A stretch of DNA of 64,000 nucleotides from Iris pallida (Eukaryota > Streptophyta > Magnoliopsida > Asparagales > Iridaceae), in the NCBI GenBank assembly GCA_029216955.1, contig JANAVB010031417.1, positions 19,954,345 to 20,018,344 of the forward strand, in the 5' to 3' direction. The notes beneath the pieces are model-generated. The model made no database searches. It had not been told where the DNA came from and worked only from the letters and a program-made list of their open reading frames with translations. The first letter of the stretch is position 1. Each line of letters begins with the position of its first letter. Of the stretch, positions 31,801 to 42,464 are shown piece by piece. Both the position numbers and the translations under genes were made by a program.

Positions 31801-33896
31801 AGGAACGATGAATCTCCTCAACCATAGAGATAGGAATCCGGCCAAATGACCGTTCCTTGACAGACTCTTTCCACTCTGTCTTACATAAGAACTGAAAGTG
31901 GTTCCAGCTTTGAACTCGTACCAATCTTCAGTGATAGTGAAATCCTTGCAATCATATTTCTCCAGCAGATAAATGATTTCACCCTCAGAGAGAGGTTTGA
32001 AGTCGCTGATCTGGTACCATCTCTTCTCGTTTATTTTCTTCTCATCCTTTTCACGGTTCATGAAAAGGTAGGACATCCACTTCTGAATATGGTTGCCAGC
32101 TTCATCCTTGGAACCCTTATAATATAGAGTACATATGCCAAAATGGCACATCATCTCTTCAAATAGATGTACCATCTCTGGGTTCTTCTCTGACAGAAAA
32201 TTCAGCTCTTCTGTCGTAGGAACATACTCCTCATACGGCAGCGAGCCTGAAGGTAGATGTGAGATGTATTCCATCTCATGAAGGGCGAAGCCCATCTCCC
32301 CCTTGGGAGTCATAAAGGTCCCCGTCCTGTGGTTGTATCTCTCAACCAAAGCTAGGAATAGGAAGGGGTTGGGCTTGAAGCCATAGGATGAATTGATGAC
32401 GGCATCATAAAGGTTTATCTTCTTTAGCTCAGTCGCAAAATTCTCCAAAGCCCAGTTGACCAAAGTCCTCCATCTCACATTCTCCTGATTCATCAAGCCA
32501 TTCATCCTCGACGTCGAATCGGTGGGATAGAATGCATTCTTGTTTGACATAAATTCGTTTATGAAAATAGGCATTCTGAATGGCATCAATATGGACGAGT
32601 CTTCAGGTGGTATGCATCCAGGCTTCAAACCCCGAAACACTGATACATGGTTTTCTGGGGTACTGAAAAATCCCTCCTTCCTGTAAATAATGCGGCTCGC
32701 CTTCGCCTGCTGATATTCTGTCAAATGCCAGGACATCTTTCTCGGATAGCTGGCATGCATGAGTCTCATGATTGATAAGCCCCTGGACACCTTCGGCCAG
32801 TACATGGGCTGTTTCATATCCCCTTCGAAGTAGAAGCACACCTTCTCTCTGATACCCTTCGGTTGAGATTTCTGTGCTACGGCATCTCCAAACAAGAATG
32901 CTGGTTTCTTGTGGGATACCAGATCCAAACTCTGGAAGGGTTGTCCATTCATTAAGTAGAGTAAGGTTATATGATCTTGATTGGCCAACAAAGACAATCT
33001 GGCTTCTGGAAGATCAAATTGAGAGAATTGCACATGAGATAGATCATGCTTAAATGAGAAACTCAAGTGCCCTTCATAATCTGCTTCTTCGCTTCGAATG
33101 TTCACTACAGAAAATGACAGAAGACAGTCAGATATATCTATGTCTATGCATGTATTACAGTATTTGAAAGAAATTTCAAAAGTCACGCAGACTTCAGACA
33201 GATATACTACTAAGACATGCTGAGTGGTTTATTTACACAGATGATTAATTCACGCAAAATCCAGACAGATTAGGATGAAAGTCACGCATCATTGCCAGAG
33301 TCACATTTAAGTAAAAATGACAAAAACACGCTGACAGATCAAGGCTAATCTATCCAGAGTATGACTCTCAGAAGTCTGCGTGACTTTCAGCATGGACATT
33401 TCTGCCAATATGAGAAAAATCACGCAGAGTCATCATGAGAGCTGCGTGAATAATTCAACATTGACATCTCTGCCAACATGTGAAAAATTACGCAGAGTTC
33501 TCATGAAAGCTGCGTGAATAATTCAACATGGACATTTCGGCCAACATGAAAAATCACGCAGAGTCATGAGAGCCATGCTCCTTTGCGTGAAACACAGAGC
33601 TTCGTAAACACGAAGATGTGAAGTATGGCCGACCCTAAAGAGGGGGCATACTTTAGTAATATCCTTTGCCCTAAGAAGGGGGGATATATTTCTGAAGTTT
33701 ATTGTTTTAAGATCCTAAAGATTCTATGTGGAGTTCATCTTCATCAAATTCGTCTTCAAACAGTTCGTGTCCCCCATCACTTACGATGTATAGGAGCTTG
33801 TGGGACTTTCTGTCGAGGAAGCCTGTCAGTAGTGGCACGCGAAGAAGTCGCAGGGGCTTTTCCCTTGGTCTGAGCATCAGCCTTCTTGGGAGCCAT
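28860..33896 (-). CDS. Spliced antisense gene of Ogre-1: plant-mobile-domain-like nuclear protein
   Basis: Three exons on minus. Exon 1 is 33896-33785 (ATG in AACAACAATGG, starts MAPKK). Intron 1 is 33784-33105 (GTAAGT...CTGTAG). Exon 2 is 33104-29832. Intron 2 is 29831-29750 (GTAGAA...TGTAG). Exon 3 is 29749-28860. All phases agree, giving 1424 residues with no stop. The first 650 or so residues of exon 2 look like a plant mobile domain protein: MGFALHEMEYISHLPSG, then GHLAGFLSLWLRRFIVPG, then aliphatic helices. The middle is charged, with SKRKR and SRKKKKG as likely nuclear signals and acidic stretches. Exon 3 is a long coiled coil (about residues 1250-1400). Extra antisense frames are known in Tat elements; their role is not established. 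I infer a nuclear regulatory or chromatin role. It is intact although gag-pol of the same copy is dead. The domain call is from memory of the family's pattern. Confidence 0.8.
33190..33600 (-). repeat. CACGC motif cluster in intron 1 of antisense gene
   Basis: More than ten CACGC or GCGTG words, several as GTCACGC(A/T) or TGCGTGAC. An approximately 70-bp repeated unit (33395-33560) pairs ATCACGCAGAGT with GCTGCGTGAATAATTC. It lies wholly in intron 1. Elsewhere in the intron I see only AT-rich sequence. Confidence 0.82.
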
Positions 33897-34017
33897 TGTT
33901 GTTGAAAAGGAGAAGAAGAAGTCGGAGAAGAAGGAGTTCGTCGGGGAAGATGAAGTTCTCTTCTGTGGACTCTCTCTTTCAAATGCAAGTAAAGAAAGAA
34001 AGAAGTAATCTATAGCT

Positions 34018-34025
34018 TATTTATA
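34018..34025 (-). promoter_or_regulatory. TATA box of antisense gene
   Basis: Reads TATAAATA on minus (CCTATAAATAAGC), 122 bp upstream of the ATG at 33896, leaving a leader of about 90 bases. CAGCGTGAC lies upstream at about 34153, and three GTCACGCTGAG copies in the LTR start (34254-34330) lie further upstream on the same side. Confidence 0.65.
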
Positions 34026-34224
34026 GGCTCATAAAGAATTCTGAACGGCATATCATCATTTGCCTCGATTTAGGCGCTTGATACGGGATCCTAACTGCAC
34101 AGAATCTTAACAGTCCAATCATTTAGGAATAAAAATCTCTTTAAAGTCATCTCAGCGTGACCAAATTCATTTTATTTTTAAAGTATTTCAAAATTTTGAA
34201 GTCTTTTCAACTTTCGAAAACTTT

Positions 34225-34232
34225 GAAGGGGG
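34225..34232 (+). other. Polypurine tract of Ogre-1
   Basis: GAAGGGGG followed by TTT and the LTR start TGTAGG at 34236. Same tract and spacing as in Ogre-2. Confidence 0.82.
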
Positions 34233-34235
34233 TTT

Positions 34236-35302
34236 TGTAGGCCTTAAAAATGAAAGTCACGCTGAGTTGATCAGGACAAAGTCTCAAAGTCACGCTGAGT
34301 TGATCAGGACAATATTTAAAAGTTACGCTGGGAGACAGCTCATCATTTTGTCAGAAGGTCATTATGACTGACATCACGACAGTCGAAGAATGTCTTCTCG
34401 TATGCCACGTATGCACGGAACTCGAGAGATCACAGCCGACTATTGCGTGACTTTTGAAATCTTCTTCAGCAAGACTCAGCCTTCGTCAAGTTGGCGTACC
34501 AAAAGAGCTTCTTGTCATTTAATGCGACTGACAAAAGCAATCAATGTCAGAGATTTTGTGTTAGTCGAGGCACGTCAAATCAAGACAGCTGGCAGTCCTG
34601 CCTCAATCGTGCATGGATTTTGAGCCTTCTGGCTCAAGTCTGCGTGTATTTTGAACTTATAAGTTCCTTCCTCAAGTCTGCGTGTATTTTGAGATTTCTG
34701 TCTCAAGTTTGCGTGAATTCTGAAGTTTCATGCCCCACGTCTGCGTGGATTTTGAAGCTTTCTACCCCAAGTCTGCGTGGATTCTGAAGCTTTTTGCCCC
34801 AAGTCTGCGTGGATTCTGAAGTTTTTTGCCCCAAGTTTGCATGGATTTTGAAGCTTTCTGCCCCAAGTCTGCGTGGATTTCGTCTTCAACAAGCCTGCGT
34901 AGATTTCATCAAATTGGAGTACGTGGCAGCCATGCCACTGATCTCTCGCCCGCGTGTCCTGTAACTTGCACACGACTCATGCATAATTGCCATGTGTCCA
35001 ACAGTTACAGGCCATGTCCAGTAACTGCTCACAACCTTGCGTATGTTAAATCCTGCGTGATTTTCAACTAGGCACAGGTTGTGAAGACAGTTATCCTTTC
35101 AGTTATTTTTGACTCTATAAATAGAGTTCTTTTTCTCATTCATTGTACAGATACATAGTTATCTAACTTACTGACAAAATTTTGAGAGCTTTTCTTCTTC
35201 GCATAGTCCAAGGGATAAAGCGATCGTCTTCTAGATTGGATTCCTACAGTTGTAATTTTTCCAGATACACAATAAATAAAGTGAATTTATTTATGGAAAA
35301 CA
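34236..35302 (+). repeat. Right LTR of Ogre-1 (1067 bp)
   Basis: Complete, TGTAGG to AAACA. Repeats the GCGTG array (34638-34913) and TATA box (35116-35123) of the left LTR. The bases after it (GCAGC...) continue a chromovirus gag frame, so this is the insertion edge. Confidence 0.92.
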
Positions 35303-36425
35303 GCAGCGCCAGTCGGAGGCGTCACACCGTCAAATTGAGATGCTGAGGCAGAGTATGGAGAACTCGCATCATCTTGCACTGCCAGCAGTGGAGAGAGTGG
35401 CACCGGGTACGGTACAGGGCCCTACTGGCCAGCAGTCGTACCAGCAGCAGTCCAGGCCGGGGACAGTATTAGACTTTAGGAAGATGAGCTCCAGGGACTT
35501 CAAAGGCACGGAGGGCATCCTTTATGCAGACGACTGGCTAGAGGATGTGCAGCGGAGCATGGAGCTGGCAGAGCTTCCTAGAGCACTTTGGGTTTCGGCC
35601 GCAGCCAGCCGATTTTTCGACATTGCGCTGACATGGTACCGTACGGATTCTCATGTGTCGATGAGAGGGCTGACATGGAAGAACTTCCTGAGGCTCTTCA
35701 AGGAGAAGTTCTTCCCGGACGTGGCTCTTACAGTATTGGAGGGCCAGTTCGTGGGTCTAGTACAGGGGAACTCGTCGGTGGACGAGTATGCAGCTGAGTT
35801 CTTCCGCCTTAGCAGGTTTGCTACCGATATGATCCAGGATGAGGGACAGAAGGCTCGTAAGTTTTGCAGGAGACTTATTCATGCAGTACGCACCTGTACC
35901 TCGGGTCGCCGTGACGCGACATTCGATCAGATATTAATGAACGTACAGATTACAGAGGAGGACTTCGGCCTCAAGCCGAAGAGAAGCGGTGATACCATGG
36001 AGGCGAGTTCCAGTGCGGGACCGGCCAAGCACCCCCACTTTCAGCATCAGCAGAGGCCATTTCAGCAGCAGCAGCCTCTGTTGCAGATTCAGCAGGCACC
36101 AGTGCGTGCCCAGCAGCACCAGGGACAGGGCCAGAGGCAGGCCATCCAGTGTGCCTTCTGCAAGAAGATGGAGCACACCCGGAAGGTTTGTAGGATGAAG
36201 CAGGGAGTTTGTTTATTCTGTGGAGCTCCAGACCACCAGGTGAAGAACTGTGCTGCCCGTGCAGCCAAACAGGCAGGCCAGGATAGAGTGCAGCAGGCTA
36301 GAGGAGGCCAGCAGGGGCGAGCTTTCGCCATGACTATTGAGCCCACTCAGACAGTAGCAGAGCAGATAGTAGGTTCCAATCCTTCGATCTCATTTTCGCG
36401 TTTGCCTCCTTATAAACTGTCTTGA
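35303..36425 (+). pseudogene. gag: gag of Chromo-3, N-terminus cut by Ogre-1, pol lost
   Basis: The frame is open from the Ogre-1 LTR border (QQRQSEASHRQ) to TGA at 36423. A capsid region covers about 35470-35960 (GTEGILYADDWLEDV, WKNFLRLFKEKFFP, YAAEFFRLSRFA). Two CCHC knuckles lie at 36150-36255 (CAFCKKMEHTRKVC and CLFCGAPDHQVKNC). After the second knuckle the protein soon ends where protease should follow. The internal ATG at 35340 is not the true start. Confidence 0.85.
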
Positions 36426-37025
36426 AATTCGATTCCTTCTGTTACTTGATCGTTTGATAAAATTTTGTTCTTTTGATGTGATATTCTTCTGAGATAAGTC
36501 GTATGGGCTAGGTCGTCTCGATTATGAGATTTTAGAATCCTCTAGGGTCATACTAGCAGGCATAGTGAGGACATATAGTTGGATTATGGTCGTATTTCTC
36601 GGGTGTGGAAATTTAAGGTTTTCGCTGCCAAGCTAGCGGCAATACAAAAATTTTGAATACCATAATTCTAGAGGTATGTACCTTAGTCGAGGACTCTGTG
36701 ATTATCATAGCCTTGCTCACTGGCATGACAGAGATTCTGAGTATCATGATGATTGGACAGACGCATACGATTATCGAACTGTATAATTTTTCTGTGTTTA
36801 CTTTGTTTTAATTTTTGGAGGATGAATTCTTTTAAGGTGGATAGACTTATAGCACCCAGTTCTATTTGAGAGTAATTTTAAATTTTATCATTTTAGTCAT
36901 TTAATTCATGCTTGAATTTTGAGATTTTAAATCATTTTAAATTTTAAGCCATGACTTGTGATTTTGATAATTTACTATTGTTTGGTTTCAATTTCGAGGA
37001 CGAAATTTTTTAAGGTGGATAGATT
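36426..37025 (+). other. Non-coding remnant of Chromo-3 with duplicated polypurine region
   Basis: No pol domain is readable. Two versions of a chromovirus end signal occur about 180 bp apart: GAGGATGAATTCTTTTAAGG near 36822 and GAGGACGAAATTTTTTAAGG near 36997, each followed by TGGATAGA. Only the second borders the LTR. Confidence 0.7.
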
Positions 37026-37684
37026 TGTCATTCCCAGTTTTCAGGAACATGGGTATTTTTGTCATTTTTGTATTTTTAAATATTTTTTTGAAATTTATTT
37101 TATTAATTATGATATTGTTTTGGGGTTATTTGAGCCGGGTTCGAATTTCAGCTCATTCCGACTTGTATCGGGGACCCGGGGTAGCTTAGACTCTGATCGG
37201 GACCCAACTGGAATCGACCAACTTGTCATGACCAAACCCAGATATTTATATTTGACTAATCCCATTTAATTTTAGTGGGATTAGGGATTAGAATTAGATT
37301 TAGAACTTGAAATTAGGAGTTTTCAAGTTACCATTTTGACCCCAACTCAAACCACTCATTTCTTTGACTTGGAGGGCATTTTGGTAAATTGCCAAATGCC
37401 TCCAACCCTCTATAATGTGGCCGGCCATGTGTGGAGCACCCCCTCTCCTTTGCTTCACTCCAAAGCAACCTCTCTCTCTCCATTTCATTTCCTTTTTTTG
37501 AAGTTTCTTCTCCTTCAAGAAGATCAATTAGGTATGCTTTTAAAACCTTCATTAATTCTCTTTTACATTTATTTCCTTCACCATAAATGAGGAGGAGACC
37601 ACCCTCTACATTTTACCCATAGAATTTGTAGGTTTTCCTAGAAATCTAGTTTAAGGATTATTTATGGATTTATCCTTTTTAGAG

Positions 37685-37795
<111 letters not shown>

Positions 37796-37853
37796 TATAC
37801 ATGTGTATTTGTGTGTGTAGAGGAGAGTGGTAATGGTGTTGAGAGTGTGTATT

Positions 37854-37884
<31 letters not shown>

Positions 37885-37934
37885 CTATATATATATATGT
37901 AGATATGTATGTGTGTATGTAGATATGTATGTGT

Positions 37935-38565
37935 GAGAAGGAGAATGAGGAGGAGAATGAGAATGAGGAGGAGAATAAGGAGGAGAATAAGGAGGAGAAT
38001 GAGAATGAGGAGGAGGAGGAGAATGAGAATGAGGAGGAGAATGAGAATGAGGAGGAGAATGAGAAGGAGAATGAGGAGGAGAATGAGGATGAGAATGAGA
38101 AGGAGAATGAGGGAAGAAGAAGAATGAGGAGGAGAATGAGAAGGAGAATGAGAATGAGGAGGAGAATGAGAATGAGGAGGAGAATAAGAAGGAGAATGAG
38201 GAGGAGAATGAGAATAAGGAGGAGAATAAGAAGGAGAATGAGGAGGAGAATGAGAAGGAGAATGAGGAGGAGAATGAGAATGAGGAGGAGAATGAGGAGG
38301 AGAATGAGAATGAGGTGGAGAATGAGAAGGAGAATGAGGAGGAGAATGAGAATGAGGAGGAGAATGAGAAGGAGAATGAGGGAAGAAGGAGAATGAGGAG
38401 GAGAATGAAAATGAGGAGGAGAATGAGAAGGAGAATGAGAATGAGGAGGAGAATGAGAAGGAGAATGAGGGAAGAAGGAGAATGAGGAGGAGAATGAGAA
38501 GGAGAATGAGAAGGAGAATAAGAAGAAGAATAGGAATAAGGAGAAGGAGAAGAATAGGAGTTTGA
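37935..38565 (+). repeat. Purine-strand minisatellite (GAGAAT/GAGGAG)n
   Basis: About 630 bp made almost only of A and G with regular T, built from GAGAATGAGGAG-type units. Frames through it give Glu/Asn/Arg or Ser/Phe/Leu repeats and are not genes. A long purine tract like this can favour triplex DNA. Confidence 0.93.
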
Positions 38566-38626
38566 GATGAATCAGATATGGGTTGTAAGGGTTGGTAATG
38601 ATTAGGAATAGTCGCCTAGACCTAGT

Positions 38627-38995
38627 CTTGACCTTGGTTGACCATGGTTGACTTTTTAGACCAAAAGTCAACTATGGGTCAACACTTTATCCAATTTAGT
38701 CCCAAATTCCATTAGACTTGAATGGTTGACCAAAAGCCAACTGTTAGTCACCATTGACCTAGGATTGACCTAGGGTTAACCTAGAGTTGACCAGAGTTGA
38801 CCAGGGTTGACCAGTTGACCAAAAGTCAACTGTAGGCCAACTCTTGACCCCGTTTGACTTTCTTCGACTTATTTTGACCTGCGATGACTGGTATGACCTA
38901 GGGTTGACTTGGTCTGACTTAGATTGACTTGATATAACTTGATTTGACCTAGATTGACTTGACAGGATACTCAATGAGACCTAGTTTGACCTAGA
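38627..38995 (+). repeat. TTGAC (W-box core) array in Chromo-3 LTR
   Basis: About 19 TTGAC words on + and three on minus (GTCAA) in 370 bp, many as TTGACC(T/A) or GGTTGACC, with irregular spacing of about 10-20 bp. TTGAC(C/T) is the core bound by plant WRKY factors. The array lies 1.6-2.0 kb into the LTR. Confidence 0.8.
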
Positions 38996-40428
38996 TTTTA
39001 TATCATTCATTTATAAATCATTCTTAACTTTGTTAAACCTAAATTAACATGCAATATCTCATCTTTAGGTCTCTGATTATCAATATGAGCATTGATATAC
39101 CCTACAGCTCAGGACAGCAGGCGAGTACATTCACTGATAGTTTTTATTGTCGTGATATCTGCTATATCCGATTCAGTTGTAGTGTCTTACTTGATTTCTA
39201 ACACGATGGTTCACGGACTAGTATATGTCGGATCCTGTCATGAGATGTTGTTCCCGGGTTACTTGGTATATTGGTACATGACTCGACTTGTTACTTGTAC
39301 TTGTATAGACATGGACTTGGGAGTGGGCTGATCACCTGCTTTTGAATCCCGTGTCATGACGTGTTATGTCCGGATCCTTTATACTATTCGGGGATGGAGA
39401 GTTATTAGTGGTTGTGTGATTTAATTCCCACATTGTTCTATTGTACACATTGTTCATAGCTATACCCTCGCCTCATGACGGGTAAAGCCTTACCCTACAT
39501 CGTTCATAGCTTTCCATGGTGACCGGCCTTACAGCTCTATTGTACATATTGTTCATAGCCGGTCGGATGGAAAGCCTGATCATGTTTCCCAAGCCGATCA
39601 CATAACGCTCTAATAATTCAAGACACATTCTATATTTACTTATCGTATCATATATCATGTTCTGTTCTACATTCAGTACTTTTTTACCATGCTATGATAT
39701 TCAGTGACTCACATGTTCTACATGCCTTTATGTTATACCTTGATTGGAGACTAAGTTCTGCTCGGGAGAAGGGTTATAACCCCGGTCCTTGTTTGGTTTA
39801 AGGGTTGTAACTCAGCTTCCGAACGGTTCCCAAGTTTTCATATATCTTTGTCTTGTAGTTCATTATACTGTCTCTTATAGAATTTGTCAATTCACATGGA
39901 ACTGCTGTTAGTGTTTGTACTTGCTCATTTTCCTGACAGGATACCGTTATGATATATTACAGATGATTCTGAGGCAGACTGCTCGACCTATTATGGGGTC
40001 GAGTCTGATGGAGTAGACCTGGACAATGGCTTGTTAGTAGAGCCACTAGACTTTGCTCACCCTGAGTAGAGTAGCTTAGTTAGGGTTGCCTGGCCTGCGA
40101 GCCAGCTAGTACTTTTCAGATAGTAGTATTTTATTTAATTCTGTGACTCTGTGGTGTTGTGTATAGCTTTGGGCTTGTGTGGATCTCGAACTTATTTCCT
40201 GCTTTCATCTATCATATTTCCTTTCATGCTATCTATCCAAGTTTGCTTTGTGATTGATACTGTATTACTATGTTACCTCCATTCGGAGTGTATATACTGT
40301 ACAGGTACCTTTATCTGTTTAGTTGTAGTATTTATAGATGACCTAGACAGCGTTCTACTGCCGATGCTGCGGCGTAGGCTGGACGTAACCACGTACTCGT
40401 CCCCCTGATAAGGGTGCGGGTTGTGACA

Positions 40429-41864
40429 GCCAGTCGATTGCAATAGTTCATAGTTAATATGAACGTGTCTCATTCATTCAATTCAATAAGACGACTAGCC
40501 AGTCTCTTAGTTCCAACTAGGAACACATGATCAATTATTATCAAATTAAGATAACAATCCCTGTTTATTAATGTCAAGACAATAATTAATGTTAATAAAT
40601 GCCAAGTCAATTAATCAATGGTGATAAATGTTAATCAATATAAATCAATGTCAATTTGAAACAAGAATCAGCCAAAAGGCATCATGGCCAGCATTCATGC
40701 GGCTGGAAAATTATTGATTCATGCGGCCGAAAATGGCTGGACAAGGGTGATTCCATGCGGCCGGAACAGAATAGTCTCATGCGGCTAAATTAGCAAAGCC
40801 CTATGTGGCTAGAAACAAAAGGGGTCTCATACGGCTACGGGCAACATACGTCCATGCGGCCAAGGAAAATTCTATGCGGCTGAATAGGCGCAAGCCTATA
40901 TGCGGCCAAGGAGTCACGTGGCGCCATGCGGCTGAGAATGATCCGCACCATGCGGCTGAAATGGGCGCAAGCCTGTATGCGGCAGATAAGTCTCATGCAG
41001 CCAAATTACCCTATGCGGCTCGGGTTGGTCTTTATGCGACAAGCGGCCGATCAAGTCTTTATGCGGCTGACTAAGCCCATGCGGCTAACTAAGCCCATGC
41101 GGCTGACTAAGTCCATGCGGCTGACTAAGCCCATGCGGCCAAGGGAGACTTGCCGCATGAAAACTCATGTGGTCAAGCACCGTTATGCGGCCAGGATCTA
41201 TTCTTCTTCTCCGAATTTTCTAAGGACAGAACCATGGAAACCTATTGCTTCCAAGCTCTCTAAATCCTTCATTCCAAGCCCAAATCTGAACTTCCATATG
41301 TCAAAATAGGGTAAAACGAAATTCTCTTCAACATGGAACTATCAAAACTTGAAGATAACAAAGTTTACTAGATCAAAACCTAAGAAATCTGAAAATACAT
41401 TAAACTTAGATCTACAAGAAATGAACCATGGAAATTGAAAATGCTAAGTACTAAAGAGGCTTAATATTTAGTAAGGAAGATGATGGAACAATAATAATGG
41501 TGATCCATCAAGAAGCAAGTTTGGCACTTGCCTTGGCGGCTGGTAGGTGGGGGAGGAGTTACGAGGAAGAAGAAGATTAATGGTGAAGTAATAAAGAGAG
41601 GGAAAGGGGTGGGATTTAAATGGAAGGGGTGGTGGTAGGTGGGGGTTTGTGATGAACCAACATACTTAATCCAATCCAAGCCGAACCCAAAGTATAGCTA
41701 AAGCAGAGTATAAAAGCAGAAAATAAAATACAGAAATAAAATTGCAAAATATTAATTAACATGAAGGGGGTTTTAATTACAGAATAATACATGATAAATA
41801 TCAAATAAATATATTAAAGCAATACATGTATTAAAAATACATATTCTGGGAACGGGAAGTGACA
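40429..41864 (-). repeat. LTR fragment of a fourth chromovirus
   Basis: Collinear with the right half of Chromo-2 LTRs (from about 53012): CAGTCGATT(A/G)CAATAG, AACGTGTCTCATTCATT, GACGACTAGCCAGTCTC, then an array, then a shared end GGAACGGGAAGTGACA at 41864. Chromo-3 cut it at 40429; the other half lies left of the window. No chromovirus interior follows on the right, so it is either a 5' LTR on minus or a solo LTR. Confidence 0.8.
40690..41190. repeat. CATGCGGCT array in fourth chromovirus LTR
   Basis: About 18 ATGCGGC words plus variants, spaced about 17-40 bp, with a reverse GCCGCATGA near 41152. It sits where the Chromo-2 LTR carries its GTCACGC array. Confidence 0.87.
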
Positions 41865-41935
41865 CGACCCCCCTCCCCTCCGACCCGCCTCCTCCTCCTC
41901 CCCCTCCCCCCGCTTTTCGATCCCCCCTCCGTCGA
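41865..41935. other. C-rich tract next to LTR end
   Basis: Runs such as CCCCCC, CCTCCTCCTCC and CCCCCTCCCCCC in 70 bp. The minus strand has several G runs of four or more and could form a G-quadruplex. No gene. Confidence 0.7.
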
Positions 41936-41994
41936 CCATAAACTGTTGTTAAAACAAAAAAAATTAGAAAAAAATTTGGGTGTATTCACGGGTA

Positions 41995-42240
41995 GGTTCG
42001 ACCCTGCTTTGTCAAACTCACAGAAGAATATTCGACCCACGACAGTCGAACTATAGTGTGTACGTTCGACCAGAATATGTCGAATAGAAGATGGCATGTT
42101 CGATTAGAATATGTTCGACCAGTGTTTATCGAACACAAGAAGACACGTTCGACCAGTATTTGTCGAACATAAGAAGACATGTTCAACCAATACTTGTCGA
42201 ACAGACCATTGTCCGTTCGACAAGTATTTGTCGTGCTTGT
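41995..42240. repeat. Array of GTTCGAC...GTCGAAC palindromic modules
   Basis: Seven or eight modules of about 22 bp, each an inverted repeat (GTTCGACCAG...GTCGAAC), separated by about 12 bp (such as ATAAGAAGACAT), giving a period near 34 bp. From 42240 to 42360 there are two copies of a TGTGGGGTGT-CTTAG-AAG-CTTGGGG phrase and nothing else I recognise. Confidence 0.8.
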
Positions 42241-42464
42241 CGCAAATTTTTTTGTGTGGGGTGTTCTTAGAAAGCCTTGGGGTTATATTGGTCTTTTAAT
42301 ATGACATTTAAGTTATGTGGGGTGTCCTTAGCAAGTCTTGGGGTGTGTATAGCCGGACCCAAAAAGAAAAGGCAAGTTATATGGGCACATCAAAATGTGA
42401 TCATGCTAGCCCATTTTGAACTTTAGTTTATTTATAAATTTGCTATTGAAGAAAGTGATCATGG

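Larger units (their letters stand above)
1..35302 (+). mobile_element. Ogre-1: Tat/Ogre-like Ty3/gypsy retrotransposon, interrupted
   Basis: The two LTRs (1-1029 and 34236-35302) align base for base at a constant offset of 34273. By eye they differ at about 20 positions, roughly 2%, with no indel. The order is LTR, PBS, gag-protease, 3' region, antisense gene, polypurine tract, LTR. Chromo-1 interrupts it at 7204-28770, so the element itself is about 13.7 kb here. RT, RNase H and integrase are missing. The first 38 bases of the left LTR lie outside the window, so its target duplication cannot be checked. The right end abuts a chromovirus gag reading frame that resumes at the LTR border, so Ogre-1 inserted inside a gag gene. 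Assignment to Tat/Ogre rests on the gag-protease homology with Ogre-2, the CHHC knuckle and the PBS. Confidence 0.9.

Noticed and set aside
33707..33988. 93-residue minus-strand frame at the start of the antisense gene
   Set aside because: It is in a different frame from the MAPKK exon. The exon starting at 33896 has a GTAAGT donor and joins exon 2 in phase, which this frame does not.
35934..36346. Minus-strand frames opposite Chromo-3 gag
   Set aside because: They are shadows of the Gln-rich gag coding sequence, with no independent support.
37853..38671. Long Ser/Phe/Leu-rich frame and Glu/Asn-rich or Arg-rich frames
   Set aside because: They are translations of the GAGAAT/GAGGAG minisatellite and the TA tract, not genes.
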